Of a stretch of DNA of 7,453 nucleotides, positions 1 through 4,919 are shown in pieces. Both the position numbers and the translations under genes were made by a program. This DNA is from Actinomycetes bacterium. Its GTDB lineage: Bacteria; Actinomycetota; Acidimicrobiia; Spongiisociales; UBA5794. The notes beneath the pieces are model-generated. The model saw only the letters and a list, made by a program, of their open reading frames with translations, did no database searches and was not told where the DNA came from. The stretch spans positions 1 through 7,453 of the forward strand of contig JAMBLL010000256.1 in the NCBI GenBank assembly GCA_023336765.1, in the 5' to 3' direction. How positions within the stretch are numbered: the stretch's first letter is position 1; each line of letters starts with the position of its first letter.

Positions 1-227
1 AGTGCACCGACCAATACCATGACGCGTCGCTTGTACCTGTTTGTCCCATCGCGGTTCATACGAACCCCACTTCCCCTTGTGTTTCCTTCTGGAGGCGCCC
101 AACCCCTCTCCCTGTGCGTGCAACCCTACACGCTCAAGTTCCGCGGTGTTGTGGCTTCTGGCGGGACCGATCCGTTGGATCTGTTCGGCTAGAGTACGAA
201 CCGTCTACCACCGAGCGAAGGAGTGTC
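1..227. other. Intergenic region, no supported gene
   Basis: I see no convincing coding sequence here. Reading frames that cross it on the + strand are out of frame with, or upstream extensions of, the VOC gene and have poor composition. About 65-130 is pyrimidine-rich on the + strand. A short inverted repeat GCGTG/CACGC lies at 116-120 and 129-133, but no T-run follows it. The last 40 bases hold the probable promoter and the ribosome binding site of the VOC gene. A minus-strand gene could start at 20 (ATG GTA TTG GTC) and run off the left edge, but only six codons are visible. Confidence 0.6.
190..195 (+). promoter_or_regulatory. Possible -10 element of the VOC gene
   Basis: TAGAGT fits the TAnnnT pattern of actinobacterial vegetative promoters and would start transcription near 202, about 25 bases before the ATG. 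No good -35 hexamer is seen at 16-18 bp spacing, so this rests on the -10 alone. A similar TAGGGT sits at 631-636 upstream of the next gene. Confidence 0.3.
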
Positions 228-599
228 ATGGATATCGGAGCATTCTCGGTCAGTCTCGCAGTTGCGGACATGGCCACATCTCGTGAGTTCTATGCGACTC
301 TGGGATTTGAGATGGTTGCTGGCGATGGGGAGAACTGGACGATCGTTTCGAATGGGACGCACGTCATCGGCCTCTTCCAAGGGATGTTCGAGGACAACAT
401 CCTGACGTTCAACCCGGGTTGGGTCGGGGTTGGACAACCAGCAGACGAGTTCGTTGATATCCGGGAATTGCGCGATGAGTTCGCCGCCTCGGGGCTCAAC
501 ATCAGCGATGACACGACCAGCGACTCGCCGAGTGGCCCCGCAAGTTTCACTCTTACTGACCCCGACGGTAACGCCATTCTGATGGATCAGCACGTCTGA
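228..599 (+). CDS. VOC (glyoxalase/bleomycin-resistance) superfamily protein
   Basis: This is a 123-residue protein, the usual length of a single-chain VOC unit made of two beta-alpha-beta-beta-beta modules. Module one starts with FSVSLAVADM and SREFYATLGFE (residues 6-28). Module two ends in the family signature DPDGNAILMDQHV (111-123). The segment IGLFQGMFEDNILTFNPGW (47-65) is typical of a common uncharacterised VOC subfamily. The first-strand metal His of glyoxalase I is not evident, nor is the Glu that normally follows DPDGN, so a classical metal-dependent glyoxalase or dioxygenase activity is doubtful and the substrate is unknown. The start at 228 is chosen over the upstream in-frame ATG at 114 because GAAGGAG (217-223) lies 4 bases before it and the protein fold begins there. 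It may be cotranscribed with the next gene, 75 bp downstream. Confidence 0.9.
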   Translation: MDIGAFSVSLAVADMATSREFYATLGFEMVAGDGENWTIVSNGTHVIGLFQGMFEDNILTFNPGWVGVGQPADEFVDIRELRDEFAASGLNISDDTTSDSPSGPASFTLTDPDGNAILMDQHV

Positions 600-674
600 T
601 CGGCAGGGCAATCGTGGTGTCGTGAGCAGCTAGGGTGGAGATGGATATTGTGCCACGGCAACAGGGGGTTTGAC

Positions 675-1142
675 ATGTCAGATAGTTCGAAGTCGCACAA
701 GACGGTTCGAGTTCTTGCGGTTCTGGTCATTGTCTCGGGAGTGGTATTCATCATTGCCGCCATCGGATCGTGGGCGGCGGTGAAGGCTCAACTCACAGCC
801 GAGAACATCACGGTTGCAGAAGATGCCGGCCGGTTCGCGGGTGAAGCAGTTGACGGTCCGTTCACGGCGTATGAGCAGGCGAACGTCATCAACAAGCACG
901 CACTCGCGGCAACTGGTGGCAAGACGTATGCAGAACTAGCCCAGGATGATCCGGCCCGTCAGACGGCGATGACCGCATCTTTCCTGAGGGCGTCACTGTT
1001 CACCTCAGTGCTCGCGTTCGGTGTCTCCGCTATGGCTGGAGGGCTTGGTATCACCCTGATCATCATCGGCGTTGCTCTGGGCTTCGTCGATAGGGACCCC
1101 GATGAGGCCGATCAGGGCAAAACTCAAGCAGCGACCTCCTGA
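675..1142 (+). CDS. Two-helix membrane protein of the actinobacterial family labelled 'LigA'
   Basis: The protein has 155 residues. One hydrophobic helix lies at about 12-35, a hydrophilic, presumably extracytoplasmic loop at about 36-105, and a second hydrophobic stretch at about 107-137, followed by a short charged tail. The loop holds the conserved segments ENITVAEDAG (43-52), VDGPFTAY (59-66), INKHALAATGGKTYAEL (72-88) and ASFLRASLFTSV (101-112). I recognise these from a widespread actinobacterial family usually annotated 'aromatic ring-opening dioxygenase LigA'. Nothing seen here resembles a dioxygenase active site, so that name should not be taken as function, which is unknown. The start at 675 has AGGGGG (663-668) 6 bases upstream. 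An in-frame ATG at 648 lacks this and would add a non-conserved leader. The gene ends 7 bp from the convergent SRPBCC gene with no visible terminator. Confidence 0.85.
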   Translation: MSDSSKSHKTVRVLAVLVIVSGVVFIIAAIGSWAAVKAQLTAENITVAEDAGRFAGEAVDGPFTAYEQANVINKHALAATGGKTYAELAQDDPARQTAMTASFLRASLFTSVLAFGVSAMAGGLGITLIIIGVALGFVDRDPDEADQGKTQAATS

Positions 1143-1149
1143 TCCGTGG

Positions 1150-1539
1150 CTACGTCTCGAGTTGGCTCTTCAGGTTGTTGAGGCCTTCCTGGTAGATCGG
1201 TGAAAACATGTCCGCCAGGGAATCCGGCGTCACCGTCGTGTCCCACACGACGCACGAGCCACCGTTGTCCGCTGTGACCTGGATGCCTGCGTGGATGAAC
1301 TCGATTGGCATCGGCGCCTCGAGGATCGTGTACTCGGTCCGCATCGTGGAGTTGTCAACGCTGAGAATGCGTTCGCGGAGTGCACCGTTCTCGCCTGCCT
1401 GGCAGTTGCGATAGTCCCCATCCATCTTCGCCTCGGTGATGAAGGGGAGCCACGCGTGGATGTTCCCCGGATCTCCGATCACATTCCACACGTCAGCTGG
1501 GTCACAGTTGATATGGATCTCTTCTCGGAATACTGCCAC
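1150..1539 (-). CDS. SRPBCC (START/polyketide cyclase-like) family protein
   Basis: This is a 129-residue soluble protein beginning FREEIHINCDPADVWNVIGD, the first strand and helices of the Bet v1-like SRPBCC fold (a hydrophobic ligand-binding helix-grip). IHAWLPFI (27-34) follows, and GLNNLKSQLE at the end belongs to the long C-terminal helix. Family members bind or cyclise hydrophobic compounds, but the ligand cannot be told from sequence. A longer reading frame extends upstream across the LysR start. I choose the GTG at 1539 because AAGGAGG (1550-1544) lies 4 bases before it and the fold starts there. The ATG at 1566 is the alternative (9 residues longer) but has no comparable ribosome site. 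The gene is divergent from the LysR gene, a layout in which the regulator often controls its neighbour. Confidence 0.85.
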   Translation of the reverse strand: MAVFREEIHINCDPADVWNVIGDPGNIHAWLPFITEAKMDGDYRNCQAGENGALRERILSVDNSTMRTEYTILEAPMPIEFIHAGIQVTADNGGSCVVWDTTVTPDSLADMFSPIYQEGLNNLKSQLET

Positions 1540-1543
1540 GGTT

Positions 1544-1550
1544 CCTCCTT
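1544..1550 (-). promoter_or_regulatory. Strong Shine-Dalgarno that fixes a GTG start
   Basis: The minus strand reads AAGGAGG, then AACC, then GTG (1539-1537). This near-perfect ribosome site decides the start of the SRPBCC gene at GTG instead of the in-frame ATG at 1566. Confidence 0.75.
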
Positions 1551-1569
1551 GATTGCGGTTTCTCATGCA

Positions 1570-1599
1570 AGTGTCCCCGACGACAGCACATTCGTCCAA
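1570..1599 (-). promoter_or_regulatory. Possible promoter of the SRPBCC gene
   Basis: On the minus strand TTGGAC (1599-1594) is five of six to the -35 consensus. GACACT (1575-1570), 18 bp further on, keeps the important A2 and T6 of a -10. Transcription would begin near 1563, giving a leader of about 24 bases that contains the ribosome site. The -10 is weak and this is a by-eye match. Confidence 0.35.
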
Positions 1600-1605
1600 T
1601 ACATG

Positions 1606-1626
1606 ATCTACCTTGTTTCGATAAGG
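1606..1626. promoter_or_regulatory. Inverted repeats before the LysR start, candidate operator
   Basis: The 94-bp divergent gap between the SRPBCC gene and the LysR gene contains ATC (1606-1608) and GAT (1620-1622) separated by 11 bases. Nested within it is CCTTGT-TTCG-ATAAGG (1611-1626), a six-pair hairpin with one G-U pair. LysR regulators bind interrupted dyads in such gaps, classically ATC-N9-GAT with T-N11-A; here the ATC/GAT spacing is two bases too long. The element overlaps the start of the LysR ribosome site (GGGGG 1625-1629), which would suit autoregulation. This is inference only. Confidence 0.3.
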
Positions 1627-1633
1627 GGGACTT

Positions 1634-2563
1634 ATGTATGATCTGAACAGGTTGCGAGTACTCGTGGCTGTCGTGGACGAAGGTGGGTTCACCAGGGCGG
1701 CCCAGGCACTCCATGTTGCACAGCCAGCGGTATCACAGCAGATCAAGGCGCTTGAGACACAGGTGGGCTACGAGTTGATCGATCGCGCAACGAAACGTCC
1801 GACGGCGGCTGGAACCGTTCTTGTTACGCACGCTCGTTCGGCGATGTTCGAACTTGACCTGGCAGCGATCGAGGTGGCGGAATTGGCAGGGCTCAAACGA
1901 GGATTGGTACGGATCGGTGCGATCCACTGGCTCGAACCGCTGGACCTGCCCTCGCTTGTTGGTGGATTCCACGCGAGATACCCTGGCATAACGATCCGGC
2001 TGCAGGAGGAGAATGCAGCTGACATGTTCGCGATGACACTCGACGGCGACATGGACCTTGTCTTCTCCAACGTGATTCCCGGCGATGCCGATCTGCCAGG
2101 GCTCAATCAGCACAGGCTCTTCGTTGAGGATCTCGTTGTCGCGACCCGCCCCGGCCATCACCTCGCACAGGGTGGTGTCTGTGCGTTGGGCGACCTTGCC
2201 GATGAACCGCTCATCGCGTTCCGGCGGGGGTCTGCTTTCCATGAGACAGTTGTCACGGCGTTGCTCGGCGCAGGAGTTACGCCAGAGATCGCGATGGAGA
2301 CATCTGACCTTGCAATGGTGCGCAATCTTGTGTCGAGCGGCCTCGGTGTGGCACTGCTACCGCGGTCGCTTGCTGAAGCCGAGGGTCGCTCCATTGGGAT
2401 AGCTGAAATCCTCCCACACGCACCGGCGAGAACCGTGGCACTCACATGGAATGCAACGGATACCCGTTCAGCCGCAGCGAACGCGTTCATCTCGTTCACG
2501 CTCAAGTGGTTCGGTGCTCGCACCGGTGAGAGCGTGAAGGCGAAATCGGATCGACTCTCCTAG
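1634..2563 (+). CDS. LysR-family transcriptional regulator
   Basis: The protein has 309 residues, the normal LysR length. The N-terminal winged helix-turn-helix is clear: LNRLRVLVAVVDEGGFTRAA, then QPAVSQQIKALE and the wing (residues 4-60). A linker helix follows, and the effector-binding periplasmic-binding-protein-like domain starts at about 90 (GLVRIGAIHWLEPLDLPSLV). It contains the usual DMDLVFS segment and, near 230-245, LVSSGLGVALLP, the family's 'V..G.G...lP' signature. The ligand is unknown. The start at 1634 follows AAGGGGG (1623-1629) at 4 bases. The overlapping ATG at 1638 is out of frame. It is divergent from the SRPBCC gene, its most likely target, and probably controls its own expression through the shared gap. 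Its stop TAG overlaps the stop of the convergent repeat-protein gene. Confidence 0.95.
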   Translation: MYDLNRLRVLVAVVDEGGFTRAAQALHVAQPAVSQQIKALETQVGYELIDRATKRPTAAGTVLVTHARSAMFELDLAAIEVAELAGLKRGLVRIGAIHWLEPLDLPSLVGGFHARYPGITIRLQEENAADMFAMTLDGDMDLVFSNVIPGDADLPGLNQHRLFVEDLVVATRPGHHLAQGGVCALGDLADEPLIAFRRGSAFHETVVTALLGAGVTPEIAMETSDLAMVRNLVSSGLGVALLPRSLAEAEGRSIGIAEILPHAPARTVALTWNATDTRSAAANAFISFTLKWFGARTGESVKAKSDRLS

Positions 2564-2949
2564 CCCTCAGCGAACAGCTCTCCGCTGTTCCCGAAGTACT
2601 CAGTGGTGATGCCTGGGCCTGCGATGTGGATCGGTGTGACCTCGTGGTCGTAGGCGAATCCGGTTGCGGCTGGGAGCACGCTGGGTGCCGGGTACAGCTC
2701 TCCGCTGTTCCCGAAGTACTCGGTGGTGATCCCTGGGCTGACAACACGGGCGGCTGTGACTTCGTGGTCGTACTCGAACCCGGACGCCGATTCAAGAACC
2801 GGAGCAACGGTGTTCGCAGGCTGGTTTGCGGCCCAGATGAACGCAACGGCCACGAGAGCGATCACTATTGCTGACAACCCTATCCACAACCACTCACGGT
2901 TCGGGTGCCATCCAACACCCATGTGTGACGGATGATGAGCTGTGGTCAT
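2560..2949 (-). CDS. Small single-pass membrane protein with two 40-residue repeats
   Basis: I do not recognise the family. The protein has 129 residues: a His-rich, probably cytoplasmic N-terminus (1-19), one membrane helix or uncleaved signal anchor (about 20-41, ending IWAANQPA), and an exported part made of two tandem units. Unit one (about 56-86) and unit two (about 96-126) share F.YDHEVT (58-65 and 98-105) and an identical PGITTEYFGNSGEL (72-85 and 112-125), with a period of exactly 40 residues. There are no cysteines. The start at 2949 has AAGGAGAGG shortly upstream on the minus strand, so the frame is well supported, and its stop at 2560 overlaps the LysR stop. Aromatic, acidic and glycine residues in the repeat suggest a surface-exposed beta-rich motif, but that is a guess. 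The regularity of the repeat in this frame argues against a spurious ORF. Confidence 0.8.
   Translation of the reverse strand: MTTAHHPSHMGVGWHPNREWLWIGLSAIVIALVAVAFIWAANQPANTVAPVLESASGFEYDHEVTAARVVSPGITTEYFGNSGELYPAPSVLPAATGFAYDHEVTPIHIAGPGITTEYFGNSGELFAEG
2572..2590 (+). terminator. Hairpin just after the LysR stop, possible terminator
   Basis: GAACAGC-TCTCC-GCTGTTC is a perfect 7-bp inverted repeat with a 5-base loop, beginning 8 bases after the LysR stop. No T-run follows, which is common in actinobacteria but makes the call weak. The same bases encode NSGELF at the end of the opposite gene, and a shorter 5-bp form recurs in the second repeat copy, so it may be a by-product of the coding repeat. 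Confidence 0.3.
2574..2738. repeat. Two direct repeats 120 bp apart inside the membrane-protein gene
   Basis: Bases 2574-2618 and 2694-2738 are 45-bp copies differing at two positions, spaced exactly 120 bp (40 codons). A second weaker block follows each copy: GTGAC.TCGTGGTCGTA at about 2636 and about 2756. The first 27 or so bases are identical, including synonymous positions, which suggests a fairly recent duplication or gene conversion in addition to protein-level conservation. Confidence 0.9.
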
Positions 2950-3152
2950 GTCCTCTCCTTCCCCTAGGACTGACTACTCCTTCCATTGTCTCACCAGATC
3001 CGTTTGCGTTCCATCGTTTTCGCTCCACATCCGGTGAAATATTCGAAGATATTCTCCACGCATGAAAGGCATTTGGCGCAACCGTCCATGCGCTTGCGTT
3101 CGGCGTTCACACTGACCATGACAGACGCCGCGCGACCGCTTACCATTCCTTG
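2950..3152. other. Divergent intergenic region between the repeat gene and the COG3224 gene
   Basis: This stretch of about 200 bp holds the ribosome site of the minus-strand repeat gene (complement of 2952-2960) and the promoter of the plus-strand COG3224 gene. An AT-rich tandem pair, GAAATATTC then GAAGATATTC, lies at 3036-3054, and CGCAA/TTGCG form a 5-bp dyad at 3077-3081 and 3094-3098. No gene is supported: frames crossing it on the minus strand are shadows of the COG3224 gene. Confidence 0.6.
3118..3146 (+). promoter_or_regulatory. Promoter for a leaderless transcript of the COG3224 gene
   Basis: ATGACA (3118-3123, five of six to TTGACA) and TACCAT (3141-3146, TAnnnT type) are separated by 17 bp, the ideal spacing. 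The first base expected to be transcribed, about 7 bases after the -10, is the A of the ATG at 3153. No Shine-Dalgarno is present before this ATG, so transcript and reading frame should begin together, as is common in actinobacteria. Confidence 0.55.
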
Positions 3153-4010
3153 ATGCCTGGTAGCCCGAATCCATCAGATGTGTCGCCCACCGTTGTTGTG
3201 GCGAGACGTATCCACCCAGGTCACGAGGATGAGTTCGGGGATTGGGACCGACGTATCCGCGAGACAGCTTCGACGTATCCGGGCTTCGTCGCCTCGGAGG
3301 TACAGCCACCGAACCTGTCACATCCCGGAGAGTGGGTGACTGTATATTCGTTCGACACAGCTGATCGGCTCGAGTCCTGGCTTCTGTCTGGCGATCGTGC
3401 AGTTCTGATGGAAGAAGTCGAGCCATTGCTCGACGGGGAGCCAAGTGAGCAGCAGATCGCCGGGATGAGAAAGGCTTCTGAACCGGTGACCCTCGTTCTT
3501 TCCCAACGGATTGCACCGCGTGACCGCGAGGAGTTCCTTTCTCTCCACGAAGACGGTGTCGAGAGGCTCGGACGATTTCAGGGTTTCCTCGGGTCGGAGT
3601 TGCTCCCGCCCGTGGATGGTGTTCAGGACGACCTCGTCATCGTTGCCTCCTTCGCGTCGCGCGCGGACCTCGATTTTTGGCTCGAGTCTGATTCGCGTCG
3701 CGAGTGGCTCGACATGATCGGCCAACTCGTCGAAGGTGAGCGCACGCTCACCGTGGTCGGGGGCTTCGGAGGCTGGTTTCCTGCTCAGCCCGCACAATCG
3801 CAGGGGCCGAAGCGGTGGAAACAGGCTGTTGCCGTGTTCATCGCCCTGTTTCCGACCGTGCTGGTCATCACAGTTGTCCGTGGCGCGATCGCTCCCCACA
3901 TGAACGTCGTCCTCGCGGTGTTCGTGGGGAACGTCCTGGGTATTCTCATGCTGACGTACGTGCTGATGCCCCCGCTGACACGCCTACTGCGAGGTTGGCT
4001 CAGCCGCTGA
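3153..4010 (+). CDS. COG3224-type membrane protein with two ABM domains
   Basis: The protein has 285 residues. Two ferredoxin-like ABM (antibiotic biosynthesis monooxygenase) units occur in tandem. The first is at about 13-93 (VVVARRIHPGHEDEFGDW, then YPGFVASEVQPP); the second is at about 112-202 (VTLVLSQRIAPRDREEFLSL, then FQGFLGSELLPP). A GGWFP linker and a PKRWKQ segment follow (about 207-224), then two membrane helices at about 225-242 and 251-272 with a basic C-terminal tail. This order is the hallmark of COG3224 proteins. ABM units of this kind may act as cofactor-free oxygenases or only bind small ligands; the substrate here is unknown. I start at ATG 3153; the adjacent in-frame TTG at 3150 is less likely because the promoter places the transcript start at 3153. 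The 3' end overlaps the convergent hypC by 27 bp. No functional tie to the hydrogenase is evident. Confidence 0.92.
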   Translation: MPGSPNPSDVSPTVVVARRIHPGHEDEFGDWDRRIRETASTYPGFVASEVQPPNLSHPGEWVTVYSFDTADRLESWLLSGDRAVLMEEVEPLLDGEPSEQQIAGMRKASEPVTLVLSQRIAPRDREEFLSLHEDGVERLGRFQGFLGSELLPPVDGVQDDLVIVASFASRADLDFWLESDSRREWLDMIGQLVEGERTLTVVGGFGGWFPAQPAQSQGPKRWKQAVAVFIALFPTVLVITVVRGAIAPHMNVVLAVFVGNVLGILMLTYVLMPPLTRLLRGWLSR

Positions 4011-4238
4011 GTCCAGGGTGTCCGGGCATAGGAGAGCCGTTGCCACCTCTGCTGTTTCAGACGAGACGATGCGGATCGCGTATCCCGAATGCACAACGAC
4101 ATGATCGCCCACCCGAGCATCGGGAACCATGACGAGGTTCACGGTGAGATCTCGATCAGGGAAAACCACCTCACCTGGGACCATCGCAACGGACGTCTCA
4201 CCGATGGAGACGATCCGGCCAGGTACTGCGATACACAT
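3984..4238 (-). CDS. hypC: Hydrogenase assembly chaperone HypC
   Basis: This 84-residue protein of the HypC/HupF/HoxL family opens with MCIAVPGRIVSI. Cys2 is the invariant residue through which HypC carries the Fe(CN)2CO precursor, together with HypD, to the immature large subunit. A small beta-barrel follows, as seen from the alternating strands VVFP, LTVNLVMV, and the conserved VGDHVVVHSGYAI (about 43-55). Length is normal; the last 15 or so residues are a variable tail that overlaps the end of the convergent COG3224 gene. The ATG follows the HypA stop by two bases with no clear ribosome site of its own, so translation is probably coupled. It is the last gene of the hydrogenase operon. Its partner HypD is not in the window. 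Confidence 0.95.
   Translation of the reverse strand: MCIAVPGRIVSIGETSVAMVPGEVVFPDRDLTVNLVMVPDARVGDHVVVHSGYAIRIVSSETAEVATALLCPDTLDSAAEPTSQ
3997..4013. terminator. Hairpin at the convergent gene ends, weak terminator candidate
   Basis: GGCTCAG-CCG-CTGAGTC forms seven pairs (one G-U) over a 3-base loop and contains the COG3224 stop codon. It lies in the overlap between this gene and the end of hypC, so it could serve either strand. There is no T-run, so confidence is low. Confidence 0.25.
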
Positions 4239-4240
4239 GG

Positions 4241-4507
4241 CTACGCGCTCGCTGTCACGATCGAAACAAGGCGAACATCCAGCGCATCGGGTGCGCTTTG
4301 ATCCTCGGATTTCGTGATGTCGACAACGGCGCCTTGTGCAACAGTGCCGTGCGATGCCACTGCGAAGTGGCCGGTGAATCCGTCTGGTGTCACATGGCTC
4401 AGTGCGCCTATCTCGATACGGATGACCTCGACGGCGCTTGCGTTGTTTGCCTGTGCGACTCGCTCGATGGCGGAGAGTATGTCACCAACGAGCTTCGATT
4501 CATGCAT
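4241..4507 (-). CDS. hypA: HypA-like nickel chaperone lacking the zinc finger
   Basis: HypA delivers nickel to the hydrogenase large subunit, normally with HypB. This 88-residue protein begins MHESKL, with His2 and Glu3 of the nickel site. It carries the family core VEVIRIEIGALSHVTPDGF (26-44), then SHGTVAQGAVVDI (52-64), and ends in the last strand LDVRLVSIVTA (76-86). Classical HypA has roughly 110-118 residues, with two CxxC pairs forming a zinc-binding loop between the final two strands. Here that loop is replaced by a short linker (KSEDQSAPDA, 66-75) and the protein has no cysteine at all. The frame is clean through the junction, with no sign of a frameshift. The start overlaps the protease gene by 8 bp. 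The nickel domain looks complete, so a working chaperone without a structural zinc is likely, but loss of function cannot be excluded. Confidence 0.9.
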   Translation of the reverse strand: MHESKLVGDILSAIERVAQANNASAVEVIRIEIGALSHVTPDGFTGHFAVASHGTVAQGAVVDITKSEDQSAPDALDVRLVSIVTASA

Positions 4508-4919
4508 CCTGTAGCTCCAACGCGAGCTGGTCTACAGCGGTTGCCACGGCGGCAGTCATCGGGGTTCCGTGTTCGACCTGACCCGCCTCGATCCCATAGA
4601 CGATGAGAGAACGGGGGAGCCTGGCCATCGTACGTGCGAGTTCCACCACCGCGGCTGGCCCGAACGCATGCGTGGATGAGAACGCCCCATGCGGCAGACG
4701 GTCACAGATCGCGTCGATACGCACCACTGTCCCAACGGGTGCGCCCGACTTCATGGCATCCACGATGATCACCTCGTCATCGTCCTGCCATAGATCGATA
4801 AGGCTGAGCGACCCAGCGGTCAGGCGGGATACGTCCCATGACGTGACCCGTCCGGCTACCTCCCAGCCTGCAGCGTCGTCTCCGCGGTCGGGATTTCCGA
4901 TCCCGATGAGTCGCCTCAT
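4500..4919 (-). CDS. [NiFe]-hydrogenase maturation endopeptidase (HyaD/HycI/HoxW family)
   Basis: This 139-residue protease clips the C-terminal extension from the large subunit once nickel has been inserted. It opens MRRLIGIGNPDRGDDAAG, the family GxGNxxxxDD motif. The expected nickel-sensing ligands are Asp15 (in GDD), Asp54 (in VIIVDAM) and His84 (in SSTHAFG), matching the Glu16, Asp62 and His93 pattern of E. coli HybD. GIEAGQVEHG near residues 108-117 is also typical. Some frames run further upstream, but the ATG at 4919 gives the family length and overlaps the large-subunit stop in ATGA, so translation is coupled. Its immediate position after the large-subunit gene indicates that this subunit, with its C-terminal tail, is the substrate. 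Confidence 0.95.
   Translation of the reverse strand: MRRLIGIGNPDRGDDAAGWEVAGRVTSWDVSRLTAGSLSLIDLWQDDDEVIIVDAMKSGAPVGTVVRIDAICDRLPHGAFSSTHAFGPAAVVELARTMARLPRSLIVYGIEAGQVEHGTPMTAAVATAVDQLALELQDA

Noticed and set aside
1..20. Possible minus-strand gene starting with ATG at 20 and leaving the left edge
   Set aside because: Only six codons are visible, there is no Shine-Dalgarno, and the -10-like TACAAG is slightly misplaced for a leaderless start.
116..133. GCGTG/CACGC hairpin as a terminator
   Set aside because: The stem has only 5 bp and an 8-base loop, there is no T-run, and no upstream gene is visible.
114..227. N-terminal extension of the VOC gene to the ATG at 114
   Set aside because: The extension has no VOC-like residues, and a strong GAAGGAG precedes the ATG at 228.
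1540..1746. N-terminal extension of the SRPBCC gene over the LysR start
   Set aside because: The composition is unlike a protein domain, it overlaps the LysR coding region, and an ideal ribosome site marks GTG 1539.
2974..3516. 180-codon frame on the minus strand across the COG3224 start
   Set aside because: Arg/Ser/Pro-rich shadow of the real gene on the + strand, with no domain and crossing a clear promoter region.
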